Source: Branchiostoma lanceolatum
Taxonomy: Eukaryota; Chordata; Leptocardii; Amphioxiformes; Branchiostomatidae
Length of the DNA stretch: 64,000 bases
NCBI RefSeq assembly: GCF_035083965.1
Contig: NC_089724.1
Coordinates: 26,980,974 to 27,044,973, forward strand
Reading direction: 5' to 3'
Shown: piece by piece, positions 55,601-64,000 of the stretch
Numbering within the stretch: the stretch's first letter is position 1
Layout: each line of letters opens with the position of its first letter
Position numbers and translations under genes: made by a program
Notes under the pieces: generated by a model
Seen by the model: only the letters and a program-made list of their open reading frames with translations
Databases searched by the model: none
What the model was told of the DNA's origin: nothing

Positions 55601-58600
55601 ACATGGCCCGAGCCATCTGCGGAGGCGGGCCACTCTCGTTTCTCGACGTGCCGGTGTTGCTGCCGCTGGCGCGAAAGCTGTCGGGAGCTGACGACATGCC
55701 TGACTCCGAGCTCGGCCCCGTGGCTGCGTTCTGGGCGTGCTGTTTCTGACTCACGGAGTTTAGCGGTCCGCATGGGGGTGGGGGATATCCGTTGCTGTTG
55801 TACATAGGGTATAGTGGAGTGTTGGGTCGATAGGGACCGTTCATTAGTGGTTGGGAGGGGTGTGGAGGAACCCTCATGGGTTGGTCATGAGGTACGTAGG
55901 GGTGCCCTCTCCCTCCGCTCGCGGCACCGTTATACTGTGGAATGCCTCTACCGTATGGCATACGGGGAGCACCATAGCCGCCTCTGGGCCTGGCCCCACC
56001 GTTCCAACATGCATTTTGATAACCATTCATACCGGCCGGGTTATATTGTTGCGGTCCCATGGCCATATTGTACTGCTGCCCATTGGGATATTGCTGGTTA
56101 AGTGGGAAGAAGTCATTACTCGTTAGCGTCCTAGGGTTATCGTCGGACATGAAACTACGGATGGGGGGCAGGTTAGACTGGTTATGATGGCTCTCCTCGC
56201 TTGTTGTCAGCATGTCGGTGGAGAGTCCTTGATCACCACGGGAACTCGGAGAGTATGGGTAGGACGCTGGGGATGGAACGCTTTCCGTCTCGTCGTCAAA
56301 ACTAGTGGAGCGTGGCTCCCTTCTTTCCGAAAACGCAGAGTGTGGTCCCGCACTTTCACCGTTGGTTTGCACGCCGCCTTCAACGTTCGACCTCTGTTGT
56401 TCCCCACACTGCATGCTGTCATTTTCCTGCCCTGCTATGTTCAGGGTCAACATCCCAGAGGTCACCGACCTGTCGACCATGCTGGCGTTCTGACCTCTTG
56501 CAGACAGACCGCTGTCCATCCCGTTCATGCTGTGATTCTGACTTATAGACATGGCAGCACTGCTGAATGGAACATTTGAATCAGCACCCTGCGGAACGTG
56601 CTGCCAGTTTCTGTCTGGCGCAGGCTGCTGCCTTACCCACACGTCCTCCTGGCTGTTCGAACCGTGGCCGTCGTCGGGCGTGTCCTCGCTCTCCACCGGC
56701 ACGGAGCGCAGGCTACCGTTCTGGCGCTGCGCCAGGGACGCCTCTCCTCCGCTGGGCAGGCTGACGGGGTGGTAGCGGTCGTCGTGTTCGACGGCGGAGG
56801 GACTGGGCTTACGCTGCGGGGAGGCTGCAACTTCTGTAAAGAGAGAAACTTCATTTCAAACTCATGCAGGGCTCGAAATAGTGGGGTATGTGCACCTGTG
56901 TACACCCAAAATTGGAGCTGTGCACCTAATTCTTGACTGTGGGTGCACCAGTGCACCTAGATATTTTTGTACCCTATAGGGTAACGGTTCTCTTGTACAC
57001 TAGTATACAGAATATTCTTGAAATGTAAGTATAAAAAACAGTATGATAACCTTTTAGCTGTACTTTATTTAATGTGTTATTTGTTTGAAATTTTGAAAGT
57101 TTGCTATAGAATTACATATTGAAGTTCTCAAGAGAGGCAGCAGCGTTAAACTTTGCAATTACGGTATGCTTTGAAGACATTCAACTTTATTTCATCTGGT
57201 GCACCTAAAATTCTTTCTGTGCACCCAATTTTTTGAGTTGGGTGCACCAATGCACCTATTCCCAAAAATGAATTTCGAGCCCTGTCATGCAAATTATTTT
57301 CTAGTGATTTTGATTTTTGAGAAACAACATCGTGCAAAATACAAGCTAAATTGGCATGGGGAAGGCTAACATCTATAGTTACATGCACCAGGGTACAACA
57401 ATACTGCAGGTCTAAAGACGAAACTGCTGTTGAATATGGCACACACTACCTTCTGCTGCTTCATCCAGAATGCAGATACAGTCGTGCCGTTCCACCGTGT
57501 GGAACACCTCCCTCAGACTGCCCACAGTGACCCCAGCCTTGTGCGAAGCTTGGTTCAGCACCTGCAAGGTCGGGCTGCAGCCCTGGGTCATGCTTTCCAC
57601 GTGCTGGGGAAGGAAACATGCAAAAATACCTCAGCAAAAATGTCTGGGATTCTATCACAACGTTGCATCCCGTATCACCCTTTTATTTATTTATTTGTCC
57701 AAGGTTTCTTGCAAGTTGGATCTCAAAACAACAATTCATAAGCAAAAGGTCAAAAGCATTTAAAATGTATTAATTTAGTACTTTTTAAAAGTATTATCAC
57801 ATGACCCATTTACATTAAATCTACATTACCCTGACATCAGAAGAGTTAGGAGTTGAGTACATTGTATATGGGTCAAGCTTCTTCTACTCAGAGTCCATCA
57901 TTCCATCAAATGATAGTAAGAATGATACTTTAATAACATCTAGAAAAATTATGGTCATGACATCAATTATTGAATGACAGAAAAGATTTTTATGTCAAAC
58001 ATGAAAAAGATTAGAATCGGGTCAAATTACACCAAGGAAAAAGGGGGAAAAGAAATGTGATATCAATTCAGTTTACTAAAGCCAGCTAATCAGACTGAAT
58101 TGCTATGTACAGTATTATGTTAATGTATATATTGCAGTGAGTGAGTGGGTGAGTTACTGAGTCAAATGATTTTATACTGTATTTATGCATTGTATTGTAT
58201 CGCATTAACTATGTATGTATTATGATAGTGTAATGATCTTACTGTATGTTCATCTGTATTTGTGGGTCAGTTGTTACTAGCGAAAGCTGCCTAGGCTGAC
58301 CCAGTGTAATGACTTGTCTTTCATTGTCAATAAATGCAAATACAAATATATTACCATTACAGGATCGTTGTACCAGGGAAATTCCTCTAGCTCTTTTTGA
58401 CACTAGTACAATGAATAGTGGATCATGGCTTTACGTCCTGTCCTAAGGACTGCAACCTCTTCCAGTAGCAGGCGTGTTGGGTGAGCACCAACAGCTGGGA
58501 TTCTGACTCCCGAACTCTAGTCTATATCATCGGACAGCTTTTTCCACCCCGAAATCGGGCCGGACAGCTGTTTCCGCCAATCAGACCGGACAGCTAATTC

Positions 58601-58848
58601 CAACAACCCATATCCAGAGGCATGGTTGCTTTAACCACTTGAGGACTACACACGCACATACTACAATAGAATAAAATCTAGTTCTGGGCAGAACTGTGTT
58701 CCCTTACCCGGATGCTGTCCATACTGAACCCCAGCCCATCAGCGACGTCCCTCCAGTCATGACCGATCGTTGTCTTGGGGTCCAGCTTCTCCGCTAACCG
58801 CTTCAGGTACGGCAGTTTCAGCTGGCTGAGATGATGCTCGTCAGCCAT
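52629..58848 (-). CDS. TRAF3IP2: Death domain-SEFIR adaptor, TRAF3IP2 (Act1/CIKS)-like
   Basis: Minus-strand exons 58848-58708, 57603-57450, 56833-55463, 54882-54707, 53893-53722 and 52792-52629 join in frame to 725 aa. Residues 1-98 (first two exons) fit a death domain of MyD88-like pattern, with HDWRDVADGLGFSMDSI and a VGSLREVFHTV helix. Residues about 99-555 form a disordered Pro/Gly/Asn/Ser-rich linker. Near its start PVESED (144-149) fits the TRAF6-binding pattern P-x-E-x-x-acidic and resembles the PVEVDE site of human Act1. Residues about 560-705 are a SEFIR domain: RIFITYSQDN, DKMGWLDG, VIIICSPQYMADVE, LNTLYIHRSLQTEYLD, FIPILFD and VPRWLHNTTIFYWP. Act1 couples IL-17 receptors to TRAF6. 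A leader exon probably splices to the acceptor at 58864. Orthology to TRAF3IP2 is a strong inference; the death domain is not part of the human protein. Confidence 0.9.
53473..53682. mobile_element. TACTGTAATTC-type MITE
   Basis: Inverted ends TACTGTAATTC and GAATTACAGTA, with repeated TTCACGGT motifs. Related in layout to the TACTGTAAAT type. It ends 40 bp from exon 53893-53722 of the TRAF3IP2-like gene, in its following intron. Confidence 0.75.
53938..54141. mobile_element. TACTGTAAAT-type MITE, copy 3
   Basis: TACTGTAAATGCATTTAAG start, GTGGTTTTCAGTTCCCGGC and ACAGTATTGGACAAAAATG inside, degraded right end. Lies upstream of the acceptor of exon 53893-53722. Confidence 0.75.
56868..57293. 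mobile_element. hAT-like MITE in intron 2 of the TRAF3IP2-like gene
   Basis: Inverted ends CAGGGCTCGAAAT and ATTTCGAGCCCTG with inner GTGCACC motifs; TCATG on both sides. CAGGG-type ends fit hAT. Confidence 0.75.
58190..58350 (+). mobile_element. LINE 3' tail fragment
   Basis: GGGTCAG...CTGACCC hairpin followed by TCAATAAATGCAAATAC, the layout of L2/CR1-like 3' ends. In intron 1 of the TRAF3IP2-like gene. Confidence 0.5.
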
Positions 58849-58907
58849 CTTGGGGGGTCAACACTGTGGAGATGTCCGAAAATAATTTCATCAGGATGGT
58901 AGAACAT

Positions 58908-59349
58908 AGGATAATTGGAGTTTCTTTTAACACAACCACTAACCAGGTAATCTCACCTGCTGACGTTTCTTCAGAGCTTTTGACTGGAGTACTGCTTCTC
59001 ACCGCTATATGGTAGAAAAAGAAGAGAAGAAATCTGCAGTCACGGACCATATTGCTAGAAACAACTGCGTCATTGACTGGGAGGGGGCCAAAATAATAGA
59101 CAGCATTCGTTGGATCAAGGAGGCAGTATGGATCAGGAAGTCATCACCAGTGATGAACCGAGACGAGGGGGGATACAAGCTCAGTCACGTTTGGGATTAC
59201 GTTCTCGCCGCAAAAGCGCCACCTACATCGGCTACTTATAGCGGTGAGAAGCAGAACTCCGGTCAGAAGCTCTGAAGAAGGTGTCTGACAGACACCGAAA
59301 CGTCAGCAGGTGAGATTACCTGGTTGTGTTAAAAACTCCAAATATCCTG
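58908..59349 (+). mobile_element. Penelope-like element remnant (GIY-YIG region) with inverted end repeats
   Basis: The inner region encodes a segment (VTDHIARNNCVIDWEGAKII, MNRDEGGYKLSHVWD) recognised from the GIY-YIG endonuclease end of Penelope-like elements. It is flanked by inverted repeats of about 100 bp containing GGTAATCTCACCTGCTGACG. It is an old, broken fragment with most of the element missing. It lies in the probable 5' UTR intron of the TRAF3IP2-like gene, close to its acceptor. Confidence 0.7.
59266..59308 (+). ncRNA. Hammerhead ribozyme-like core in the Penelope-like remnant
   Basis: CTGAAGA (59272-59278), a 6-bp stem GGTGTC/GACACC, then GAAAC and GTC (59297-59303), with GCT and AGC able to close stem I. 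This matches the CUGANGA ... GAAA ... GUC layout with a very short stem III, known from Penelope-like elements. Confidence 0.5.
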
Positions 59350-60639
59350 TAGAGACGTCGTATCAACAGTCTAACCTGCAGAATGATATCATTAAGTATA
59401 TCACTCAATTATATTATTGAATTACCTAGAATTATGATATCAGGTAATTCTGTAAGTTATATTTTACTATTATACTTATCACACATACTTATTATCATTA
59501 TATATGATGATGATCATTATATATGATACACTGTTGTTAGTTGCAAAAATTTAGATATGAAAAAAAAATACACAACATCAGATCAGTCAGGATTCTGGAA
59601 ATTTGCCATTACTAGTACTAGTAGGTAAAATTACATTCATGAATTGTTAGATGAGTTCACCATGGAATTAGTTAGCAAAACATTTTTTTCTGGTTTATAC
59701 GCTGTTTAACTTTACACCCAAGTCTATGTTCATTCATTGTTGTTGTGAAAAAAAGTATAACAGTTACATAATTTGCAAGGATCTTGAGAAAAAGCATATA
59801 TATATCTATGGTACATGTACAGTCCATGGCTGGCTTTTGCACGGTCACTGCTTAAAAAAGAATAAAAAATGGGCACACAGAACAAAATTGATGGTTAATT
59901 TCTTTAGAGTGACAATCAATTTGATCACACAAGATGTCTTGAAAATTCAAACTGAAGAAAAAAAATACTTGATGGAATTTTCCATATTTTACCAATATGG
60001 AAAATATTGAAAATTCCATCAGGTACCTGGAATGTTGTCCTAGACAATGCAATCACTACACACCACACATGTTGTGTCCTTCTTACTACTATATTTCACC
60101 TTTTCTACAATTAATCTTTGAGGGAACGTTAGCAAATCTTTCACGGCCAATTGTAGCAGAGATTAGTAGCATAATACAACCATGTATTTTTATATCCAGC
60201 ATAAAACAACTGTTATTCTGTCAATTTTTTGTTAGCTAGTATTCAAAAGTCATCCCCCTTAAAGATAATCAATTTAGGGTGTCTGAACTAAAGATTGACA
60301 GTAAACTTGCCCATTGAGCGAAAAATCCTGAAGGCAAATGACAATATAAATCTAGTTAAAAGAATCATATATGAACACCTACCCTATACTGGCTATAGTA
60401 TACAAACACAATATGCTTGAAACTTCCTAGCTAGAGTGTTGTTAGTAATGTTACTACAACAGCACACGCCTTACATGACTCACGCATCGTAATTAGATGC
60501 TGGTCACTACCAGGGTTCAAGGCAGGGCGCAGATCACGTCGGTCAACAAACATTAAGTCGTAACAAAGAAAAACAGCGCCTAAAGATTTTTGCAAAATTT
60601 TACTTCCGCCTTTGGGACGCACCAAAAATTGCATCGTCG
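59350..60639. other. AT-rich spacer, no assigned content
   Basis: Contains a small hairpin at about 59968-60022 (ACTTGATGGAATTTTCCATA and complement). No exon or known repeat recognised. Confidence 0.4.
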
Positions 60640-61060
60640 CCATAATTTTGTTGTATTCCTTTTTTTAACAGGATAAACAGCTTATTTCAGGACATGCGGC
60701 CGTTCTTTAGGGTACAACAAGTTAGAAGTGAACCAAAAGGACCTACCTGCATAAACTGAATCACTGTTAGGCTCAAAATATGTGAGAAATTGTTGAAGTC
60801 TTCTGGCTGGATCTGAGCAAGTTTCAAAGTTCACTTTGGTCAGGTGAGTATTTTTGGTACAATGGATTTGATTGGTTAAAGGTACAAAGCTTTGACCAAT
60901 CATGGTGTAGATATCATTTCCTGTCCCAGGATGCACTGCAGCAAAATGGCCGCCTTTGAAAAGTGAATGGCGGGATTTTCTGGAGGGAATTTGGGAAAAC
61001 ATCGTCTGATTTCGCAGTTTTAGGTGCGTTTACTCACTAAAACTTATTAAGGAACTATCT
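60640..61060. promoter_or_regulatory. Candidate bidirectional promoter between the TRAF3IP2-like gene and TOPBP1
   Basis: The spacer between the divergent genes holds two close CCAAT-type motifs (ATTGGT near 60872, CCAAT near 60896), AATGGCCGCC near 60945 and an E2F-like TGGCGGGA at 60968-60975. On the minus strand GCAG|GTAGGT at 60747 could be the donor of a leader exon for the TRAF3IP2-like gene. On the plus strand TTTTAG|GTGCGT near 61023 could be a TOPBP1 leader donor. This is inferred from motifs only. Confidence 0.4.
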
Positions 61061-61635
61061 TATAGAAATACGGACTCATCTGGTTGTTGTTAAGGTGTCA
61101 TACTATATCTAAACGGTACAGTAAGAGCGTTTGGATCTGTCCGTTCATGATTTTGGATAGATGGGGAGGGGGGCATATATATGTGTATGCCCGTAACGTT
61201 ACATAATTATTTTTGCGAAATACAAATAATTAAGAGTAAATCCCTAAATGTTTTCCCAACAACCCTAAATAATAGGCATCACTGTTTGGGATGTGTGACG
61301 GGGGATTAGTACCATCTTCAATATGCTTAAAAAAGCTTGAACTACTCAGCTACAAGTAGGCACAGTGACCCAAAATATTTGTGATAATTTGAGATTTTCT
61401 CAGACAGAGGTAGAGGAGCAAGCCTTTTCTGCCTGCAATGTGATGCTTCATTTGATAGTGAAGGCAGGAACAAGGAGATAGGCTTGTCATATTTTTATGT
61501 CATATTTTGCACCATGTTGGATTACACTTTGATTGTGAAATTCACAATCATGATCTGTTTAACACCTAACATGCTGCTCCTGTTGTCCAGTTTTCCACCA
61601 ACATGGTCTCTGGTGGAGTCCAATAACCCCATTCA

Positions 61636-62082
61636 TAATTCCAACTACGCATGTGCAGTGTCAAAGGTAAAGGCCCCCAAGACATTTTAAAAAAAACGTC
61701 TGGGCGTTGTTATGCAAATCTAGACAATGTTGAGACAGGAACTGTTTACAAGCCAGGGGCCTTCACCTTTGACACTGCACATGCGTTAGCCTGGAAACCA
61801 TACCATCGGGGGCTCCCGGCAATATCTCTACGGTGCTGGGAGTGATGCCTGCCCACCCAGACAACTTAGCCCGCTCGGGGTGTGTTTACGGCCTTGGATT
61901 ATATTAGGGTGGCAGCGGAACTCTCTATGGCAGCTTAAGTAGACAGGCTGCAAAATTCTATATGGCAGATAAGTAGACAGGCTGACAGAAACGGCTCAAT
62001 AAAGCAGACTGGGCCCGGTAAAACACACCTAAGCCGACCCCTAGAGACTGGGACCAGGCCATACGTGCGTAGTCGGAATTAC
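61636..62082. mobile_element. ACGCATGTGCAGTGTCA-type MITE, copy 2, split by a nested MITE
   Basis: Left arm ACTACGCATGTGCAGTGTCA at 61643, interior GAAGGCC-type blocks, right arm TTGACACTGCACATGCG to 61785 resuming after the inner element as GTGCGTAGTCGGAATTA. Confidence 0.8.
61787..62061 (+). mobile_element. TAGCCTGG-type MITE, copy 3, nested
   Basis: TAGCCTGGAAACCATACC to GACTGGGACCAGGCC, inserted in the right arm of the MITE at 61636-62082, about 110 bp before the TOPBP1 ATG. Confidence 0.85.
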
Positions 62083-62170
62083 AAATGGGCTTACTGTAAT
62101 TATCACAATACCAACATAAAGCGTCTATTCCTCCCACAGAAACTAAGTTTGCAGTACGTAGAGTGACAGT

Positions 62171-63929
62171 ATGGCGGAGGAGTTCGTTGTCCAGTTTGTC
62201 CTGCTGGATGAGGATGACCAGAACCAGATGCAGCGAGCAGAGGAGGCCGTAAGGACCACCGCCAACCTCCCGACGCAGGTCATCAACGGCGCCGCGGCGC
62301 TCGAGATCACCAAGGCACAGAAAAACGTGCTGGTCGTGTGTGATCCGTTCGAGGGGGAGGTGTATGATCATCTGAAGGCATTGAAATGCAGGTTAGGAAC
62401 TGAACAATAGAATACTTAGTATGTGTCGACAGCCACTCGAAAGAGTAGGGCAAGTCTACATGAGTTTGTCAGGTATACTAAGTATAGCTACTGATTGTCT
62501 GAACATAGATCTAAAAATGTGTGTGTTATAACTTATATTTTGATGACTCAAATAGTTTTTTTTTTTTGTTCTTTGTTACATAGTTTTGAGGTTTTGGTAC
62601 ATTTTGTAGAAGTTCACCCGCGCACGTAAAAGAACCCACCAAACCTTTCGAAAAAGAGTAGGGGCATGCCCCGGTGCGAGATGGTCCAAATCCCTATAGT
62701 CCTATGACCACACATGGGTTCGCCCTTAGTAATAGCCTCCGGCTAGTTGGGCAACCCTGGCATGTACATTCTAAACCAATGAATAAATGAATATGATGAT
62801 GGTGATTTATTCATGTACCTATATTTTTATGTTCCCAGAATTGTAGGTCCGCAGTGTGTCCTGTCCTGTCTGAAGCTGGGTAAGGCCATCCCCAAGGCCG
62901 ACTATCCCATCTACACCATGGCCATGAGGGATGTGGTCATCAGCTGCTCTAGTGTGGAGAAAGAGGAGAGGGTAGGATAGGATAAACCTAAAGCTTCTTC
63001 TTGCAATACATGCAATAAGCACTTTTGTAGATTTGAGTATGCATGTCCCAGGTAAAGGCCCCTGAGACGTAAACAAAACACATCTGAACGTTGTTATGCA
63101 ATTGTAAACAATGGTCTAGACGAGAACTGTTTGCAAGCCAGGGGCCTTCACCTTTGACACTGCACATGGGTACTCGAATCTACGAAAGGGCTTATTTTTA
63201 TCAGCTTACCAACTTATTTCCCGGTGGCAGCATTTAGTTGTTGATTAGTTTGTTATTTTGTGAATAAGAAAGCTGGAAAAAGTCACAAGTGAATTTGTAG
63301 CCAGTCTAATCATTTTTTTAAAGTAGTAATATGTCATGTATTTACCAATTTAGTCTGTGTATGTGTTAGAATGCACAATGTTTTTCAGCATGTGTTATCA
63401 ATTTATCATCAAACCAGAAGATATGAGCATGAAAGTTCAACCGACTTGGTAATTTGCATAATGGGAAATTAAACTCTCCAACTCAAAAAATTGACTCACC
63501 AGAATTTTAAACTGAATTTATTGGCCTTCATCAGCTATCTGACCCAAGTGCTCTAGAAATGTGATGTGCGGAAAAATCCCCAGCACTTGGGTCAGATAGC
63601 TGAAGAAACCTGAGAGATTTGGTCCAAAAATGTTGGTGAATCAATTCTTTGAGTTGGAGAACTGTTTAATTTCTCATTATGATGATTAATGATATGTTAT
63701 GATCTCAGACCACCATCCATGAGCTGGTCCACCTGATGGGAGGACGTGTTGCTAAGGACTTCACCGCCATGGTGACGCACCTGGTGGCGGGGGAGGTGGG
63801 ATCCAAGAAGTACCACGTTGCCGTGAAGCTGGAGAAACCGATCATGCTCCCTGAGTGGATCAGAGCCTGCTGGGAACGGGGTAAGACCTGCCACATCAGC
63901 GCCACCGATGAGGAGTTTGATCAGTACAA
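62171..63929 (+). CDS. TOPBP1: TOPBP1 homologue, first three coding exons (BRCT0-BRCT1), continues past the window
   Basis: Exons 62171-62391, 62839-62971 and 63709-63929 join in frame to 191 codons plus two bases; the last donor (AA|GTGAGT) leads out of the window. The protein begins MAEEFVVQFVL and follows vertebrate TOPBP1 closely: VCDPFEGEVYDHLK, GPQCVLSC, YPIYTMAMRDVVISCSS, MGGRVAKDF and THLVAGEVGSKKYHVA. These cover BRCT0 and BRCT1. In the known protein BRCT1 binds phosphorylated RAD9, and TOPBP1 activates ATR and supports replication initiation. The lysines in GSKKY correspond to the phosphopeptide pocket. A likely acceptor (CCTCCCACAG) about 40 nt before the ATG points to a spliced 5' UTR. 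A nested pair of MITEs ends about 90 bp before the start. Confidence 0.93.
62585..62795 (+). mobile_element. SINE 3' fragment in TOPBP1 intron 1
   Basis: AAAAAGAGTAGGGGCATGCC, TAGTCCTATGACCACACATG, GGGTTCGCCCTTAGTAATAG and an (AATG)n tail, as at 21672-22043. Confidence 0.8.
63027..63183. mobile_element. ACGCATGTGCAGTGTCA-type MITE, copy 3
   Basis: GTAGATTTGAGTA and TACTCGAATCTAC ends, GTAAAGGCCCCTGAGACG and CTTTGACACTGCACATG inside. In TOPBP1 intron 2. Confidence 0.75.
63470..63672. mobile_element. MITE in TOPBP1 intron 2
   Basis: Inverted ends TTAAACTCTCCAACTCAAA and TTTGAGTTGGAGAACTGTTT with an inner pair CATCAGCTATCTGACCCAAG and its complement. It ends about 37 bp before exon 3. Confidence 0.75.
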
Positions 63930-64000
63930 GTGAGTAGCTTTTCCTCAGGTTTTACCTTTATCTTGGCATGTCAAATCTATTCTATTATCTATCATCATCA

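Noticed and set aside
55495-56775. Several plus-strand frames of 60-130 codons
   Set aside because: They are antisense to the GC-rich linker exon of the TRAF3IP2-like gene.
59009-59275. Independent small host gene
   Set aside because: The frame matches the GIY-YIG end of Penelope-like elements and lies between inverted repeats; treated as a fossil fragment.
60682-61002. 106-codon minus-strand frame in the promoter region
   Set aside because: It shows no conserved pattern and overlaps probable promoter and leader-exon sequence.

Overview
The window is eukaryotic chromosomal DNA with spliced, widely spaced genes. The organism is most likely an invertebrate chordate, and I infer amphioxus (Branchiostoma). 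The grounds are TOPBP1 and TRAF3IP2/Act1 (SEFIR) homologues, a death-domain protein of unfamiliar layout, and very dense small inverted-repeat DNA elements, tRNA-derived SINEs and CR1/L2-like LINE tails. No database search was possible, so species and orthology are inferences from recognised protein families.

Left third (1-28 kb): three tandem, same-strand genes for zinc-dependent medium-chain alcohol dehydrogenase-like enzymes (46-7953, 10973-15938, 18776-27755). Each has ten coding exons with identical intron phases, predicted at 358, 379 and 360 aa, and all key zinc and Rossmann residues are visible. They are recent duplicates whose introns and spacers have filled independently with MITEs, SINEs, LINE tails and microsatellites. 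The third gene has a 1.87-kb inverted-repeat element between its upstream region and start codon, and a SINE 13 nt from one of its splice acceptors.

Middle (28-44 kb): a minus-strand two-exon gene (28638-30436) encodes a 463-aa protein with five tandem 17-residue repeats and a C-terminal death domain. A LINE with an uninterrupted endonuclease-reverse transcriptase ORF follows (33211-36708), then a plus-strand gene (37070-41314, 5' end not found) for an unrecognised protein ending in a Cys/His-rich, TAZ-like zinc domain. A 930-bp piggyBac-like MITE at 42.3 kb has a partner in inverse orientation at 9.9 kb.

Right third (44-64 kb): two tandem minus-strand SEFIR genes. The upstream one (52629-58848) joins an N-terminal death domain, a long Pro/Asn/Gly-rich linker with an Act1-like TRAF6 motif, and a SEFIR domain. 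The downstream one (44444-48132) is a compact SEFIR-only paralogue with the same SEFIR exon structure. Divergent from them is the 5' end of TOPBP1 (62171 to beyond the window), with a probable shared promoter near 60.7-61.0 kb. The death-domain protein and the two SEFIR proteins suggest a small innate-immune signalling neighbourhood; the dehydrogenases look metabolic and unrelated.
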